DNA of 64,000 nt from Hymenobacter puniceus (GTDB lineage: Bacteria; Bacteroidota; Bacteroidia; Cytophagales; Hymenobacteraceae), in assembly GCF_014333525.1 (NCBI RefSeq), contig NZ_JACSCX010000002.1, positions 682,001 to 746,000 on the forward strand, written 5' to 3'. The position numbers were made by a program, and so were the translations under genes. Shown piece by piece: positions 16,660-24,626 of the stretch (positions within the stretch are counted from its first letter, which is position 1; every line of letters starts with the position of its first letter). Under the pieces are notes generated by a model that was not told the DNA's origin, did no database searches, and saw only the letters and a list, made by a program, of their open reading frames with translations.

Positions 16660-17265
16660 ATGTCAGCAATTGCACGTTTAAGGGGATGGCTCAACTCAGG
16701 CCAGGACTACACGGAAGGCCTGGCCCTGGCCGAGGAGCTTTGCAGTAACCAGGCACTGCTCAAGCTGCTGCGCGCGGGCGCCAATTCGTTTACCACCCGC
16801 AAGTTGGGGGAGGAGCTGGCCCGCATCAGCCAGGCGTTGCCGGACGCGGCCGTGCAGGATCTGATCCGCCTGGTGGTGGCCACGGCCGCGCCCAAGGTGG
16901 AGAAGCCGGCCGACGTGGCGGCCCTCGAAGCCGAACGGATTGCCGGCTTCAAGGAAGCCAGCCAGCTGCATGCTCAACTGCGCCGCATTCCTGCCGTTGC
17001 AGAACGCTTCGAGGTAGCTAAGCGCATTAAATCCTTGTTTCGGCGTAACGATGAAATATGGGGCCATCTGAGCCACTACCAAGAGCACGGCCACTTGCCG
17101 CCAGTGCTGCCCGAGAAGCCCGCCCTCGACCTGCAAGACCGCGCCGTTATCACCCTGCGCCGCAATACCTTGCGCACCTACCTCAGCTCGAAGCGCGGCA
17201 CGCCCGAAAAGCGTGCCCTGTGGGCAGCTGAGCGCGACGATTTAGATAGGAGGTTGGCCGAATGA
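16660..17265 (+). CDS. Helical phage protein heading the terminase operon
   Basis: A 201-residue, mostly helical protein with charged C-terminus (KRALWAAERDDLDRRLAE). It is the first gene after a late promoter and overlaps the next by ATGA. No family recognised. Its neighbours suggest a packaging-related or regulatory role. The start codon lies 5 nt after the promoter element, so the transcript may have no leader. Confidence 0.6.
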   Translation: MSAIARLRGWLNSGQDYTEGLALAEELCSNQALLKLLRAGANSFTTRKLGEELARISQALPDAAVQDLIRLVVATAAPKVEKPADVAALEAERIAGFKEASQLHAQLRRIPAVAERFEVAKRIKSLFRRNDEIWGHLSHYQEHGHLPPVLPEKPALDLQDRAVITLRRNTLRTYLSSKRGTPEKRALWAAERDDLDRRLAE

Positions 17266-17861
17266 GCCTGTTTAAGACCTCCGAATTAGCCAAGCCAGCC
17301 GTAACGGCTGCCGGCCAGCTACGTCCCGCTGTGCGGCGTTCAGGCGTCAGCACGGCCCTGTTTGGCATTAGTAGGGGCCGCAAGGAATTGCTCCAGCATT
17401 TCGGCCAGTTGGAACCCGGCCAGTGCTACCACTACGCTACTGGCGGCAAGTGGAGCGCGCACGAGCTGCTGCAGTATGTGCTGGAGCGTACCGGCCCGGC
17501 CCGGGTTTACATCACTTCCTGGACTATCACCGAGGCCCCGCTCCGAAGCCTGCGCGAACTGCGCAATGCCGGCGTCATCAAGGAACTGACGTTGCTGCTC
17601 GACCACCGCATCAAGTCCCGGTGCCCGCAGGCCTGGCAGTTGGTGCCCAGCCTGCAGGCCCGGGTGCATCTTTCGAAATGCCACGCCAAGGTTACAGTCG
17701 TCGAGAACGACGAGTGGGCCGTGGCCATCGTGAGCAGCCAGAACTATACCCGCAACCCCCGCATTGAGGCCGGCATCGTCAGCCTCGACCGGGGCGCGGC
17801 CGACTTTCACCGTAGCTGGATTGAGCGTGAGCTGGCCGGCGACAAACCCTTTGAGCAATGA
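17262..17861 (+). CDS. PLD-like (HKD) nuclease domain protein
   Basis: A 199-residue protein with one phospholipase D-type motif near residues 146-165: CHAKVTVV (H-x-K) followed by SSQNYTRNPRIEAGI, the usual S-x-N-x4-R-x2-E context. Single-HKD proteins act as dimers and include nucleases such as Nuc and BfiI. It sits in the packaging operon between overlapping genes, so it may process DNA during packaging, though cargo nuclease is possible. It overlaps neighbours at both ends. Confidence 0.7.
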   Translation: MSLFKTSELAKPAVTAAGQLRPAVRRSGVSTALFGISRGRKELLQHFGQLEPGQCYHYATGGKWSAHELLQYVLERTGPARVYITSWTITEAPLRSLRELRNAGVIKELTLLLDHRIKSRCPQAWQLVPSLQARVHLSKCHAKVTVVENDEWAVAIVSSQNYTRNPRIEAGIVSLDRGAADFHRSWIERELAGDKPFEQ

Positions 17862-18139
17862 GCACCGACCAACTAAGTGAAGTGGAGCGACTGGCCAGCC
17901 TGATGTTTTCTGCGGCTGAAGTGTGCCTGATTATGAATGTGCACTTATCAGAATCTGCATTTATCGCTGATGAGCAGGAGTTAGATGAGTTTGGTAAGGC
18001 CATGCTGCGTGGTCGGCTGAAGCAGGAGGCCGAAGTGCGCGCCAGCATCTTCGATAATGCCAAGGCCGGCAGCTCGCCCGCTCAGACGCTGGCCACCCAA
18101 TTGATTCACGCGGCACACGTCGCTGCAGCTGGAGTATGA
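17858..18139 (+). CDS. Small helical phage protein
   Basis: A 93-residue helical protein overlapping both neighbours by ATGA. Sequence such as EVERLASLMFSAAEVCLIMN has some HTH look, so a small terminase-associated DNA binder is possible. No family recognised. Confidence 0.5.
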   Translation: MSTDQLSEVERLASLMFSAAEVCLIMNVHLSESAFIADEQELDEFGKAMLRGRLKQEAEVRASIFDNAKAGSSPAQTLATQLIHAAHVAAAGV

Positions 18140-18753
18140 GTACAAAACCAAAGAAAGCGGCCGAAGTGGCCCGCACGTACGCAAAAATCACCACCCAAAG
18201 CGAGGTCGATACCATCAACCGCTACCTGCAGGGAACGGTGGCCACCATTTCGCCCAAGCTGGAGGAAATGCTGAAGCGGCTGGAAACGGCCGCCGATTTG
18301 CTGCGCAAGCACGGTAGCCGCCTCGTAGTGGCCGCTAAGCTGCGCCACCTCTACAAATACAGCACGGCCACGGCCTACCGTGACATCGACGACGCTATGG
18401 AGGCCTTTGCCCCCACGACGCGGGTAAACCGGGCGTTCTACGTCGATCTGATGCTGGAGAAGATGTTCAGTACCCACGCTAAGGCCATCGTCGCCGGCGA
18501 CCTGAAAACGGCCGCTTCCGTGGAGAAGAACATCATGGCAGCCATCGACAAGTTCATGGGTGATGCCGATTCGTTCCCCATCGACGAGCTGCAGCCGCCG
18601 CGCTTCATCATCGGCCACTTCCCCGAGCTGGTGGGCCGCAAGCTGCCCGACAACTGGGAACAGCAGGTTAAGAACATCCTGCGCGAGAAGCGTTCTGGCA
18701 ACTTTGCCGGCGCTGAGGAAGCCAAGGTAGTAGGAGAGGAGGAGCAATTATGA
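18136..18753 (+). CDS. Putative terminase small subunit
   Basis: A 205-residue helical protein immediately before the large terminase and overlapping it (ATGA, 18750-18753). A basic N-terminus is followed by RHLYKYSTATAYRDIDDAMEAF, which resembles an HTH, and then helical oligomerisation segments. Small terminase subunits recognise the packaging site and load the motor. The call rests mostly on position. Confidence 0.6.
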   Translation: MSTKPKKAAEVARTYAKITTQSEVDTINRYLQGTVATISPKLEEMLKRLETAADLLRKHGSRLVVAAKLRHLYKYSTATAYRDIDDAMEAFAPTTRVNRAFYVDLMLEKMFSTHAKAIVAGDLKTAASVEKNIMAAIDKFMGDADSFPIDELQPPRFIIGHFPELVGRKLPDNWEQQVKNILREKRSGNFAGAEEAKVVGEEEQL

Positions 18754-20411
18754 GCCGGCAGAACATACCAGATCCTGCGCCCCGCCAGAAGCACATGAAC
18801 AGGCCGCAGCGGGAGTTTTTGGCGGCTGATCCGCATACGGCCGTCCTGCTGTGGGGCCGCCGTACCGGTAAGACCGAAGGCCCGGCCGCCGTGCACACCC
18901 TGCGCCGTATTCACGAGATGCCGCGGGCCAACGGCTTCATTGCCGGCACCACCTATGAGCAGCTGCTGACGCGCACGCTCCCGCCGCTGATTGCGTCTTG
19001 GGAGTCGATGGGCTACAAGCGCGACGTGCACTTCTGGGTAGGCAGCTATGCCCCCAAGAACCTCAAGATTCCCAAGGCCCACCGGCACCCGCTGAAAGCC
19101 GATCACTACATCCACTGGTACAATGGCAGCGGGCAGTACCTGGTGAGCCAGGACCGCCCGGGCACCATCAACGGCGTGGCCACGCAATGGGGTTATGCTG
19201 ACGAGGCCAAGTTCCTGAATGTGGACCGCCTGCGTGAGGAGGTGCTGCTCACGCTCAGCGGCTTGGCTGATTTGTACGGCGACCATCCGCACTACCTCTC
19301 GATGCTCTACACCTCCGACATGCCCACCACACAGAAGGGGCAGTGGCTGCTGGAGTATGAGAAGGAGATGGATAAGGAGCTGTTCGACCTGATTTTCGCC
19401 CTGGTGGCGGAGGAGGCCCGGCTCGAAGCCAGGTACGACGAGGCCAGCCAGCGCGTGCAGTCTACCATTCGCCGGCAGCTGGGTGAGCTGCGCGAGGCCT
19501 TGGCCCAGCTGCGTAAGAACTCGGTGTACTACTCGGAGGCCACGACCCTCGACAACATCGACGTGCTAGGTCTGGAGCCCATCCGGGGCTTCCGCCGCAC
19601 GCTGACGGATTCTGTGTTCAATTCCTCGGTGCTCAACAAGCGCCGGGTCGCGGTAGAGTTTGGCTTTTATGCCATGCTCGATGAGGATATCCACGGCTAT
19701 GATGCGTTCGACTACACCCACATCGACGGCCTCGACCTGAGCCTGGCCTTATCGGTGGAGCGCGATTCGCGCTGGGATGCTGACGTACGCCGTGACCAGC
19801 CGCTGGATTTGGGCGGTGATGCCAACAACATCTTCTGCTGCTGCGTGGTAGGCCAGCAACAGGGACGCAGCTACCGCACGCTCAAGGGCATGCACGTTGA
19901 GCACCCGGACCTGCTGCCCGAGCTGGTGCAGAAGTTCATCAAGTACTACCGCCACCACCGCAACAAGCATGTCCGGTACTACTACGACCACACCATGATA
20001 CCCCGCAATGCGGCCTCTGACGTTAGCTATGCGGATATCTGGTGTGATGGCCTGATTGCAGCCGGCTGGACTGTAGAGCGCATCTACATTGGCCAGGCAT
20101 CGTCGCATCACAGCCGATACCTGCTCTGGCAGCAGACGTTCAAAGGCTCGGATACGCGCCTGCTCAAGTGGACCATCAACCGTTCCAACTGCCGTGAGCT
20201 GATTGTGGCACTGCAGAAGGCAGGCATCAAGAAGTCCGGCGAGGAGTTCAAGAAGGACAAGTGGAGCGAAACGATCCGCGACGGTAAGCCCGTCGTGCCT
20301 CCAGTAGAGGCCACCCACTACACCGAGGCGCTCGACATGCTCTGGTGTGGCGCGCACAAGTCGGTCATGCACGAGCTGACCTCCGAGTTTGCTGGCCAGG
20401 CCTATGGGTAG
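18750..20411 (+). CDS. terL: Terminase large subunit
   Basis: A 553-residue protein. Walker A at about residues 35-42 (WGRRTGKT) and Walker B at about 149-153 (YADEA) give the packaging ATPase. A C-terminal nuclease region has acidic residues near LDLGGDANN and YYYDHTMIPRNAASD. It should translocate DNA into the prohead and cut it. The gene ends a five-gene overlapping operon that starts at the 16660 promoter. Confidence 0.88.
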   Translation: MSRQNIPDPAPRQKHMNRPQREFLAADPHTAVLLWGRRTGKTEGPAAVHTLRRIHEMPRANGFIAGTTYEQLLTRTLPPLIASWESMGYKRDVHFWVGSYAPKNLKIPKAHRHPLKADHYIHWYNGSGQYLVSQDRPGTINGVATQWGYADEAKFLNVDRLREEVLLTLSGLADLYGDHPHYLSMLYTSDMPTTQKGQWLLEYEKEMDKELFDLIFALVAEEARLEARYDEASQRVQSTIRRQLGELREALAQLRKNSVYYSEATTLDNIDVLGLEPIRGFRRTLTDSVFNSSVLNKRRVAVEFGFYAMLDEDIHGYDAFDYTHIDGLDLSLALSVERDSRWDADVRRDQPLDLGGDANNIFCCCVVGQQQGRSYRTLKGMHVEHPDLLPELVQKFIKYYRHHRNKHVRYYYDHTMIPRNAASDVSYADIWCDGLIAAGWTVERIYIGQASSHHSRYLLWQQTFKGSDTRLLKWTINRSNCRELIVALQKAGIKKSGEEFKKDKWSETIRDGKPVVPPVEATHYTEALDMLWCGAHKSVMHELTSEFAGQAYG

Positions 20412-20559
20412 GGCGTCTCCCTTCGGGCCGGGCTGTTCGGGGCTCCGCTTCGCTGCGGTGCTTACGCACTAAACCCCTACCATCCCTGACGCATCGTGCA
20501 ACGCGGGCAACCCATCGGCTGAAAAGGCCGACCGGTTGCCCGCTTTCGGTTTATGTGGT

Positions 20560-20612
20560 GTCGGACTTGAAAAACGAGGCTCGGAAAATGAGCCCCGTTT
20601 TTCAAGTCCGAC
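20560..20612. repeat. 23-bp inverted repeat, 7-nt loop
   Basis: Arms 20560-20582 and 20590-20612 pair with a single mismatch (GTCGGACTTG at the outer end, GGCTC at the inner). The stem itself contains AAAAA/TTTTT. It would terminate or fold strongly in both directions. Confidence 0.75.
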
Positions 20613-20802
20613 CTGTAGTAGGGGCCGGCCCGGGCCGGCTACCCCCCCCTCTCATATATCGTCAAACCCATATAGTGCAATTGCAGCCACGCGACAGCGC
20701 GGGTCGTGGTGACTTACGTCACGGAGCGGCTACCCGCCGCCCGAAATCAGTGTAACTATTTGATAATCAAGGGCATTAATTTCAATAAATGAGAAAAGTA
20801 AT

Positions 20803-20844
20803 TGCTTTGTTGTGTACCGTATTCGGTACATTTATGTATATTTG
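20803..20844 (+). promoter_or_regulatory. Host-type promoter with embedded operator
   Basis: TATATTTG (20837-20844) is a perfect TAnnTTTG -7 box, and TTTG/TTG near 20806-20812 can serve as -33. Between them lies the inverted repeat TGTACCGTATTCGGTACA (20813-20830). A repressor at this site would block the accessory operon beginning at 20896. Confidence 0.65.
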
Positions 20845-20895
20845 TATATGGTAGTCGAGTGACAACCAGCACGTTAACCCTCAAATTTTTTAGTC

Positions 20896-21396
20896 ATGCG
20901 TAAGCAAACCAAAAACATCGCCGCCGCAGTTCAACCCGCTGCAATCGTTGAAAATGTAGCCCTGGAAGCTGCAGAATCCGCCCCAGTGATGCACGTTGTA
21001 ACCGACGAGCCCACTACCGACGAAGCCGCCAGCGCCCCCGAAACGGAGCCAGCGCAGGAGCCCGAAGCCGCCCCAGCCGAAGCAACCCAGCCCGAAGAAG
21101 TAGCGCCCCGGCTCGCGGCCGTGCTGCCGGTGGGCGAGTTGCTACAGCGCACCCGCGACCTTGAAGCCATTGCGACGAAGTTGGTTTTCTTCCAGTCCAC
21201 CGCGGCGCAGTTGGGCGAGTTCCGGCTGGGTGCTCCCGGCTTCACGGATAAGCTCACGATTCGCACCGGCACCGGCCAGGAGTGGAGCAGCAGCAAAAGC
21301 GGCATTATTCAGAAAGTGCTGGATTTGCTGCGGGCCGAGCTTGCCACCCACACCGAAGCAGCAGAGAGCGAACTCCGCTCGATGATGGCGGCCTAA
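20896..21396 (+). CDS. Accessory protein with acidic low-complexity N-terminus
   Basis: A 166-residue protein. Residues 10-75 are Ala/Glu/Pro-rich and probably disordered. Residues 80-160 form a compact domain (DLEAIATKLVFFQSTAAQLGEF, then KLTIRTGTGQEWSSSKSGII, then helices). The C-terminal pattern is like proteins I have seen in mobile elements of Bacteroidota, with no known function. It has its own operator-bearing promoter and its own terminator, so it is a self-contained unit inside the late region. Confidence 0.65.
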   Translation: MRKQTKNIAAAVQPAAIVENVALEAAESAPVMHVVTDEPTTDEAASAPETEPAQEPEAAPAEATQPEEVAPRLAAVLPVGELLQRTRDLEAIATKLVFFQSTAAQLGEFRLGAPGFTDKLTIRTGTGQEWSSSKSGIIQKVLDLLRAELATHTEAAESELRSMMAA

Positions 21397-21402
21397 ATGA
21401 AA

Positions 21403-21445
21403 AAAGGGGGCCGCGTCTGATACACGCGGCCCCCTTTAATTTTTT
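21403..21445 (+). terminator. Rho-independent terminator
   Basis: AAAGGGGGCCGCGT and ACGCGGCCCCCTTT form a perfect 14-bp stem followed by AATTTTTT, 7 bp after the 20896 gene. Confidence 0.9.
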
Positions 21446-21478
21446 GCACTTGTAACCCTCAAATGCTCCGCTAAGGTA

Positions 21479-22126
21479 ATGAATTACGAAGAAAAAAGAG
21501 CACTCGAACAGCAGCAGCGTGACCAGAAAGCCGCTGATTTTCACGCAAAAATGCACGAGGTCGCCCGCCACTTGGGCGGCTACATCTACACGCCCGAACC
21601 CGACCAAGACCGTAGTTTGTGGTACGCAGGCGGCGAGTTCAGCCACGCCGGCGAGGTAGTACGGTTTAAGGCTATACTGAGCCTACACGAACGGGGCGCA
21701 ACCTTCCGCGCCGAGGTTTCGGGTGTGTATGCCACCGGCCCGAAGAACGAGCGGATAACGCTAAGGGCCGATGCGCCGCGTATCGGCTTCTTATCTACTC
21801 GCCCAGCGGCCCAGCTGGCCAACGACCTACGCCGCCGCTTCATTCCGGACTACCGCCAGCACGCCGCCCAGGTACGCGAAGCCGCCGACCGGGCCACCTT
21901 GTACCACGAGAAAGCCGAAGGGGCGCGGGTGGTTATGAATAGCGCCGGTTTCCGCTTTGGCATTGAAACGATAGAATCCACGGCCTACCGCAACGGGCGC
22001 CGCACTACGGCCCACCTGTACGGAGACGTTGCCGACCTGAAACTGCACAGCGTACCGGTTTGGCTGGTGCCGCAAATCATGGAATTAATCGACGGGCTGA
22101 CGCCTGGCCTAGCCGTTGCTGCGTGA
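21479..22126 (+). CDS. Accessory protein, unknown
   Basis: A 215-residue protein with a charged helical start (MNYEEKRALEQQQRDQKAAD), a central beta-rich region (VVRFKAILSLHERGATFRAE) and a C-terminal helix. No family recognised. Its stop overlaps the start of the ArdC-N-like gene (TGATG at 22124-22128), so the two are probably made together. Confidence 0.6.
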   Translation: MNYEEKRALEQQQRDQKAADFHAKMHEVARHLGGYIYTPEPDQDRSLWYAGGEFSHAGEVVRFKAILSLHERGATFRAEVSGVYATGPKNERITLRADAPRIGFLSTRPAAQLANDLRRRFIPDYRQHAAQVREAADRATLYHEKAEGARVVMNSAGFRFGIETIESTAYRNGRRTTAHLYGDVADLKLHSVPVWLVPQIMELIDGLTPGLAVAA

Positions 22127-22464
22127 TGGTGAAGAAGGCCCCAACCCCCGAACAGAAGGAAATTGCACGGCAGCGCCGCGAGGACTTGAAGCAGCTGAGC
22201 AACGCCGTAAAGCCCCTAGTTGAGATGGGCGAATTTCCCACCGTAAACGCCGCAATCATTGAAACGTACCGCCGCGACGGTCACGAAACCTTCAACACCT
22301 TCTGGCAGTGGAAGACGCTCGGTAAGGCAGTAAAGAAAGGCGCGAAGGCCTTCGTAGTGTGGGCGCAGCCGGTCCAGCGGGCCGCAAATGCCGCAGAGGA
22401 CGCGCAGGACGAATACGAGTTTTTTCCTATCTGCTATCTGTTTTCTAACCTGCAAGTAGAGTAG
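22126..22464 (+). CDS. ArdC N-terminal-like protein (candidate anti-restriction)
   Basis: A 112-residue protein. The centre reads FNTFWQWKTLGKAVKKGAKAFVVWAQPV, close to the F-xx-QW-xx-G-x-VKKG pattern of the ArdC N-terminal ssDNA-binding domain, and it ends YLFSNLQVE in place of the family's FNVEQ. The ArdC metallopeptidase half is absent. ArdC-type proteins protect incoming DNA from restriction in conjugative elements. A stand-alone N-domain could coat single-stranded DNA. Start chosen from the TGATG overlap. Family call is by recalled motif. Confidence 0.55.
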   Translation: MVKKAPTPEQKEIARQRREDLKQLSNAVKPLVEMGEFPTVNAAIIETYRRDGHETFNTFWQWKTLGKAVKKGAKAFVVWAQPVQRAANAAEDAQDEYEFFPICYLFSNLQVE

Positions 22465-22530
22465 AGAGGCCCACAGCGGCCAAAAACGGGCACTTCCGGA
22501 GGCTTTCGGAGGTGTTTCCGTGCGTACGGT

Positions 22531-22584
22531 CTACTTTCTTTTTGCTCCGCCCAAAAAGAAAGTAGCAAAGAAAAAGGGCGGAGC
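22531..22584. repeat. Interlocked inverted repeats, pseudoknot-capable
   Basis: CTACTTTCTTTTT (22531-22543) pairs with 22553-22565, and its 9-nt loop GCTCCGCCC (22544-22552) pairs perfectly with GGGCGGAGC (22576-22584). The A-B-A'-B' order allows an H-type pseudoknot. Similar motifs recur as intergenic repeats in many bacteria, so this may be a dispersed repeat. Confidence 0.7.
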
Positions 22585-22613
22585 GACCTCCCCGCGTAGT
22601 CTGATTAGCCCGC

Positions 22614-22820
22614 TTACGTGGTCGGGTAGCCCACCTGCATATCCTTCAGCACCGCCAGCACCGCCTGGCGCGCATCCGGTTTCAGCCCGCGTGCACCAGA
22701 CACGAAAAACCGCAGCGTCTTCTCCGTCAAACCGGCATCACTCTCGATTCCTGAGAGATTGAGCCGGTTTTTGTTTTTCTGGAGCCATTCCAGGAGCAGA
22801 TCTGAGGCGGGTGCTTGCAT
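22614..22820 (-). CDS. Small helix-turn-helix-like protein, antisense
   Basis: A 68-residue protein (start at 22820). Sequence LSGIESDAGLTEKTLRFFVSG fits an HTH that would bind DNA, followed by a helix. It is transcribed against the late genes and its upstream region overlaps late promoter copy 3. It might repress the neighbouring promoter or the inverted repeat at 20813. No family recognised. Confidence 0.55.
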   Translation of the reverse strand: MQAPASDLLLEWLQKNKNRLNLSGIESDAGLTEKTLRFFVSGARGLKPDARQAVLAVLKDMQVGYPTT

Positions 22821-22859
22821 ACCCGAAGATACGGAGAATGTACCGAAAGCGGGACGCAA

Positions 22860-22899
22860 ACCCTGTCCTTTTTCCCGCCTGCCTGCCGCGCCAGTTTTG
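22860..22899 (+). promoter_or_regulatory. Late promoter element copy 3 (portal/lysis operon)
   Basis: ACCCTGTCCTTTTTCCCGCC opens the element and CAGTTTTG ends it at position 40. The first 20 bases are identical to copy 4 at 29939. The next gene's ATG begins at element position 45. Confidence 0.75.
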
Positions 22900-22903
22900 C
22901 AGC

Positions 22904-23230
22904 ATGGTGATTCAACTGAAAGAGGCTCTGGCACAAATGGAGGCGCGTGACGAGCGCCGCCGCCCGGTGCCGTTTTCGGTGGAGTTCTGCACCTGCGATG
23001 AGAACCGGGAGGAGGGAGGCGAAATCATTCGCCTCGACAACGTGGTGCTGGCCCGCAATACCGCGCCGGCCGCCAAGCGCGCCCCACGCTCAGCAGAGCC
23101 TACCGCCACGCGGCAGGCCAACGAGTGGGCCCAGGGCACGCGCAACTTCTACCTGCTCGACAATCAGCAGATCCGGAAGGCCGCTATCCGGCTAATCATC
23201 GGCTTCAACAACATGGATGTGGTGTACTAA
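22904..23230 (+). CDS. Small phage protein before the portal gene
   Basis: A 108-residue protein. I use the ATG 5 nt after the late promoter element, matching two other operons, rather than the upstream ATG at 22811, which lies before the promoter. N-terminal half charged; C-terminus NNMDVVY. The stop overlaps the portal start (TAATG). Possibly a head assembly factor; no family recognised. Confidence 0.6.
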   Translation: MVIQLKEALAQMEARDERRRPVPFSVEFCTCDENREEGGEIIRLDNVVLARNTAPAAKRAPRSAEPTATRQANEWAQGTRNFYLLDNQQIRKAAIRLIIGFNNMDVVY

Positions 23231-24624
23231 TGCAGGACGAAACCGAAGTACTGGTTGAGGACCAGGACATAATTGTAAACGAGGCGGCCAGCGTAGTCTA
23301 TATGCCGGGCATTTCGGCAGTGGCTACCGTAACCAGTGGCGACCCGCTGAAGGCTCCTACCACGCCCGGGCAGAAGAAGGAGGCCGAGGGCGGCCACACC
23401 AATGAGCTGATTGCGAACTGGGGCCAGAACAACCAGCTGCCCCGCGAAATCCTCAACGACATCGAGCGCAGCCCTGAGCTGTCCTCGGTGCTCGACTGGA
23501 AAAAGCGGGCGCTAATCAGTGGCGGCCTGAGCTACGGCTACCTGGAGTACAACGTAAGCACCCGCCGCAAGGAGCTGGTGCCGGTCGTAGATGAGAAGCT
23601 CGACGCCTGGTTGCGCCGCACCAACATCAAACGGTACATCCGGGAAGCCACTACCGAGTTTTACAAGCTCTGGCACGTCTTCACGGAGTTCAACCTCGAC
23701 GCGCAGCGCGACATTGCGGCCATGTCGTGCCAGGAGACGGCGTACTGCCGTCTGGGCCTGCAGGACGCCAAGGGCCGCGTCAACGACTGCTTTATCAACG
23801 CCAACTGGGAATCGGCCAAGCCGGAGGACGTAACGACCCTCAAGCTGCCGATGATTGACCCGTACTTCGACGCGGCCGTACGCCTGCGCGCTGACACCCG
23901 GAGTTTCAACTACATCTATCCGACCGCCGGCGATGCTTCGGGCTACAGCTACTACCAGCCCGCGCCCTGGCACTCGCTGCGCCTGAGCGGCTGGCTGAAG
24001 ATGCTGGAGCAGATTCCCAAGTTCAAGCTCGCCCTACTGCGCAACCAGTTCACGCTGAAGTACCACGTCCAGATTCCGGAGTGGTGGTTTGAGTGGAAGT
24101 TCAGAGACTGGCACCAAAAGCCAGCGCTGAAAAGCACCCGCATCCAGGCGGAGCTGAAGCTGTTCAACGACATGATGAAGGGCGAGGAGCAGGCCGGCAA
24201 GTCCATCCTGACCGTGCTCCGCAACGACCCGCAGAACCACGGCAAGACCTACGAGGGCTGGAAAATCGAGCCGATCAAGGATGAAATGAAGGACGGGCGG
24301 CTCATCGACGACTCGGTGGAGGCCTGCAGCCACGTCTTCTTCGGCCTGGGCATGGACCCCACGCTGATTGGGCAGACGCCCGGCAAGTCGATGGGCGCCG
24401 GCAGCGGCTCCGACAAGCGTGTGGCAACCAACATCTACATGCTGCTGAGCAAATCCGAGCAGGATATCATTCTGGAGCCCATCGAGTTTGCCGCCGAATA
24501 CAACGGTTACAAAGCCCCCAACGGGCAGCCCTATACTTTCTGGTTCGAGGCCTACCGCATCGCTACCCTGGACGAGGGGAAAGAGATTTCCAAGAAGGAC
24601 GCCAACGACGAAAAACAAGTCTAG
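23230..24624 (+). CDS. Portal protein
   Basis: A 464-residue protein, the usual portal size. It has an N-terminal clip-like region, a long central helical stem (KMLEQIPKFKLALLRNQFTLKY, TRIQAELKLFNDMMKG), and a crown segment ending near IEFAAEYNGY. The conserved-looking MDPTLIGQTPGKSMGAGSGSD resembles the tunnel-loop area of portals. Portals form the dodecameric vertex ring for DNA passage. Start chosen from the TAATG overlap. It lies 2.8 kb after terL rather than next to it. Confidence 0.8.
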   Translation: MQDETEVLVEDQDIIVNEAASVVYMPGISAVATVTSGDPLKAPTTPGQKKEAEGGHTNELIANWGQNNQLPREILNDIERSPELSSVLDWKKRALISGGLSYGYLEYNVSTRRKELVPVVDEKLDAWLRRTNIKRYIREATTEFYKLWHVFTEFNLDAQRDIAAMSCQETAYCRLGLQDAKGRVNDCFINANWESAKPEDVTTLKLPMIDPYFDAAVRLRADTRSFNYIYPTAGDASGYSYYQPAPWHSLRLSGWLKMLEQIPKFKLALLRNQFTLKYHVQIPEWWFEWKFRDWHQKPALKSTRIQAELKLFNDMMKGEEQAGKSILTVLRNDPQNHGKTYEGWKIEPIKDEMKDGRLIDDSVEACSHVFFGLGMDPTLIGQTPGKSMGAGSGSDKRVATNIYMLLSKSEQDIILEPIEFAAEYNGYKAPNGQPYTFWFEAYRIATLDEGKEISKKDANDEKQV

Positions 24625-24626
24625 GG

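Larger units (their letters stand above)
20412..20895. other. Non-coding, hairpin-rich region after terL
   Basis: It holds three structures: hairpin 20503-20543 (GCGGGCAACC/GGTTGCCCGC with an inner TCGGC/GCCGA pair), hairpin 20560-20612, and the palindrome GCCGGCCCGGGCCGGC at 20624-20639. A promoter with an inverted repeat follows at 20803-20844. Possible uses are termination of the terminase operon and a packaging or cos site. Confidence 0.6.
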
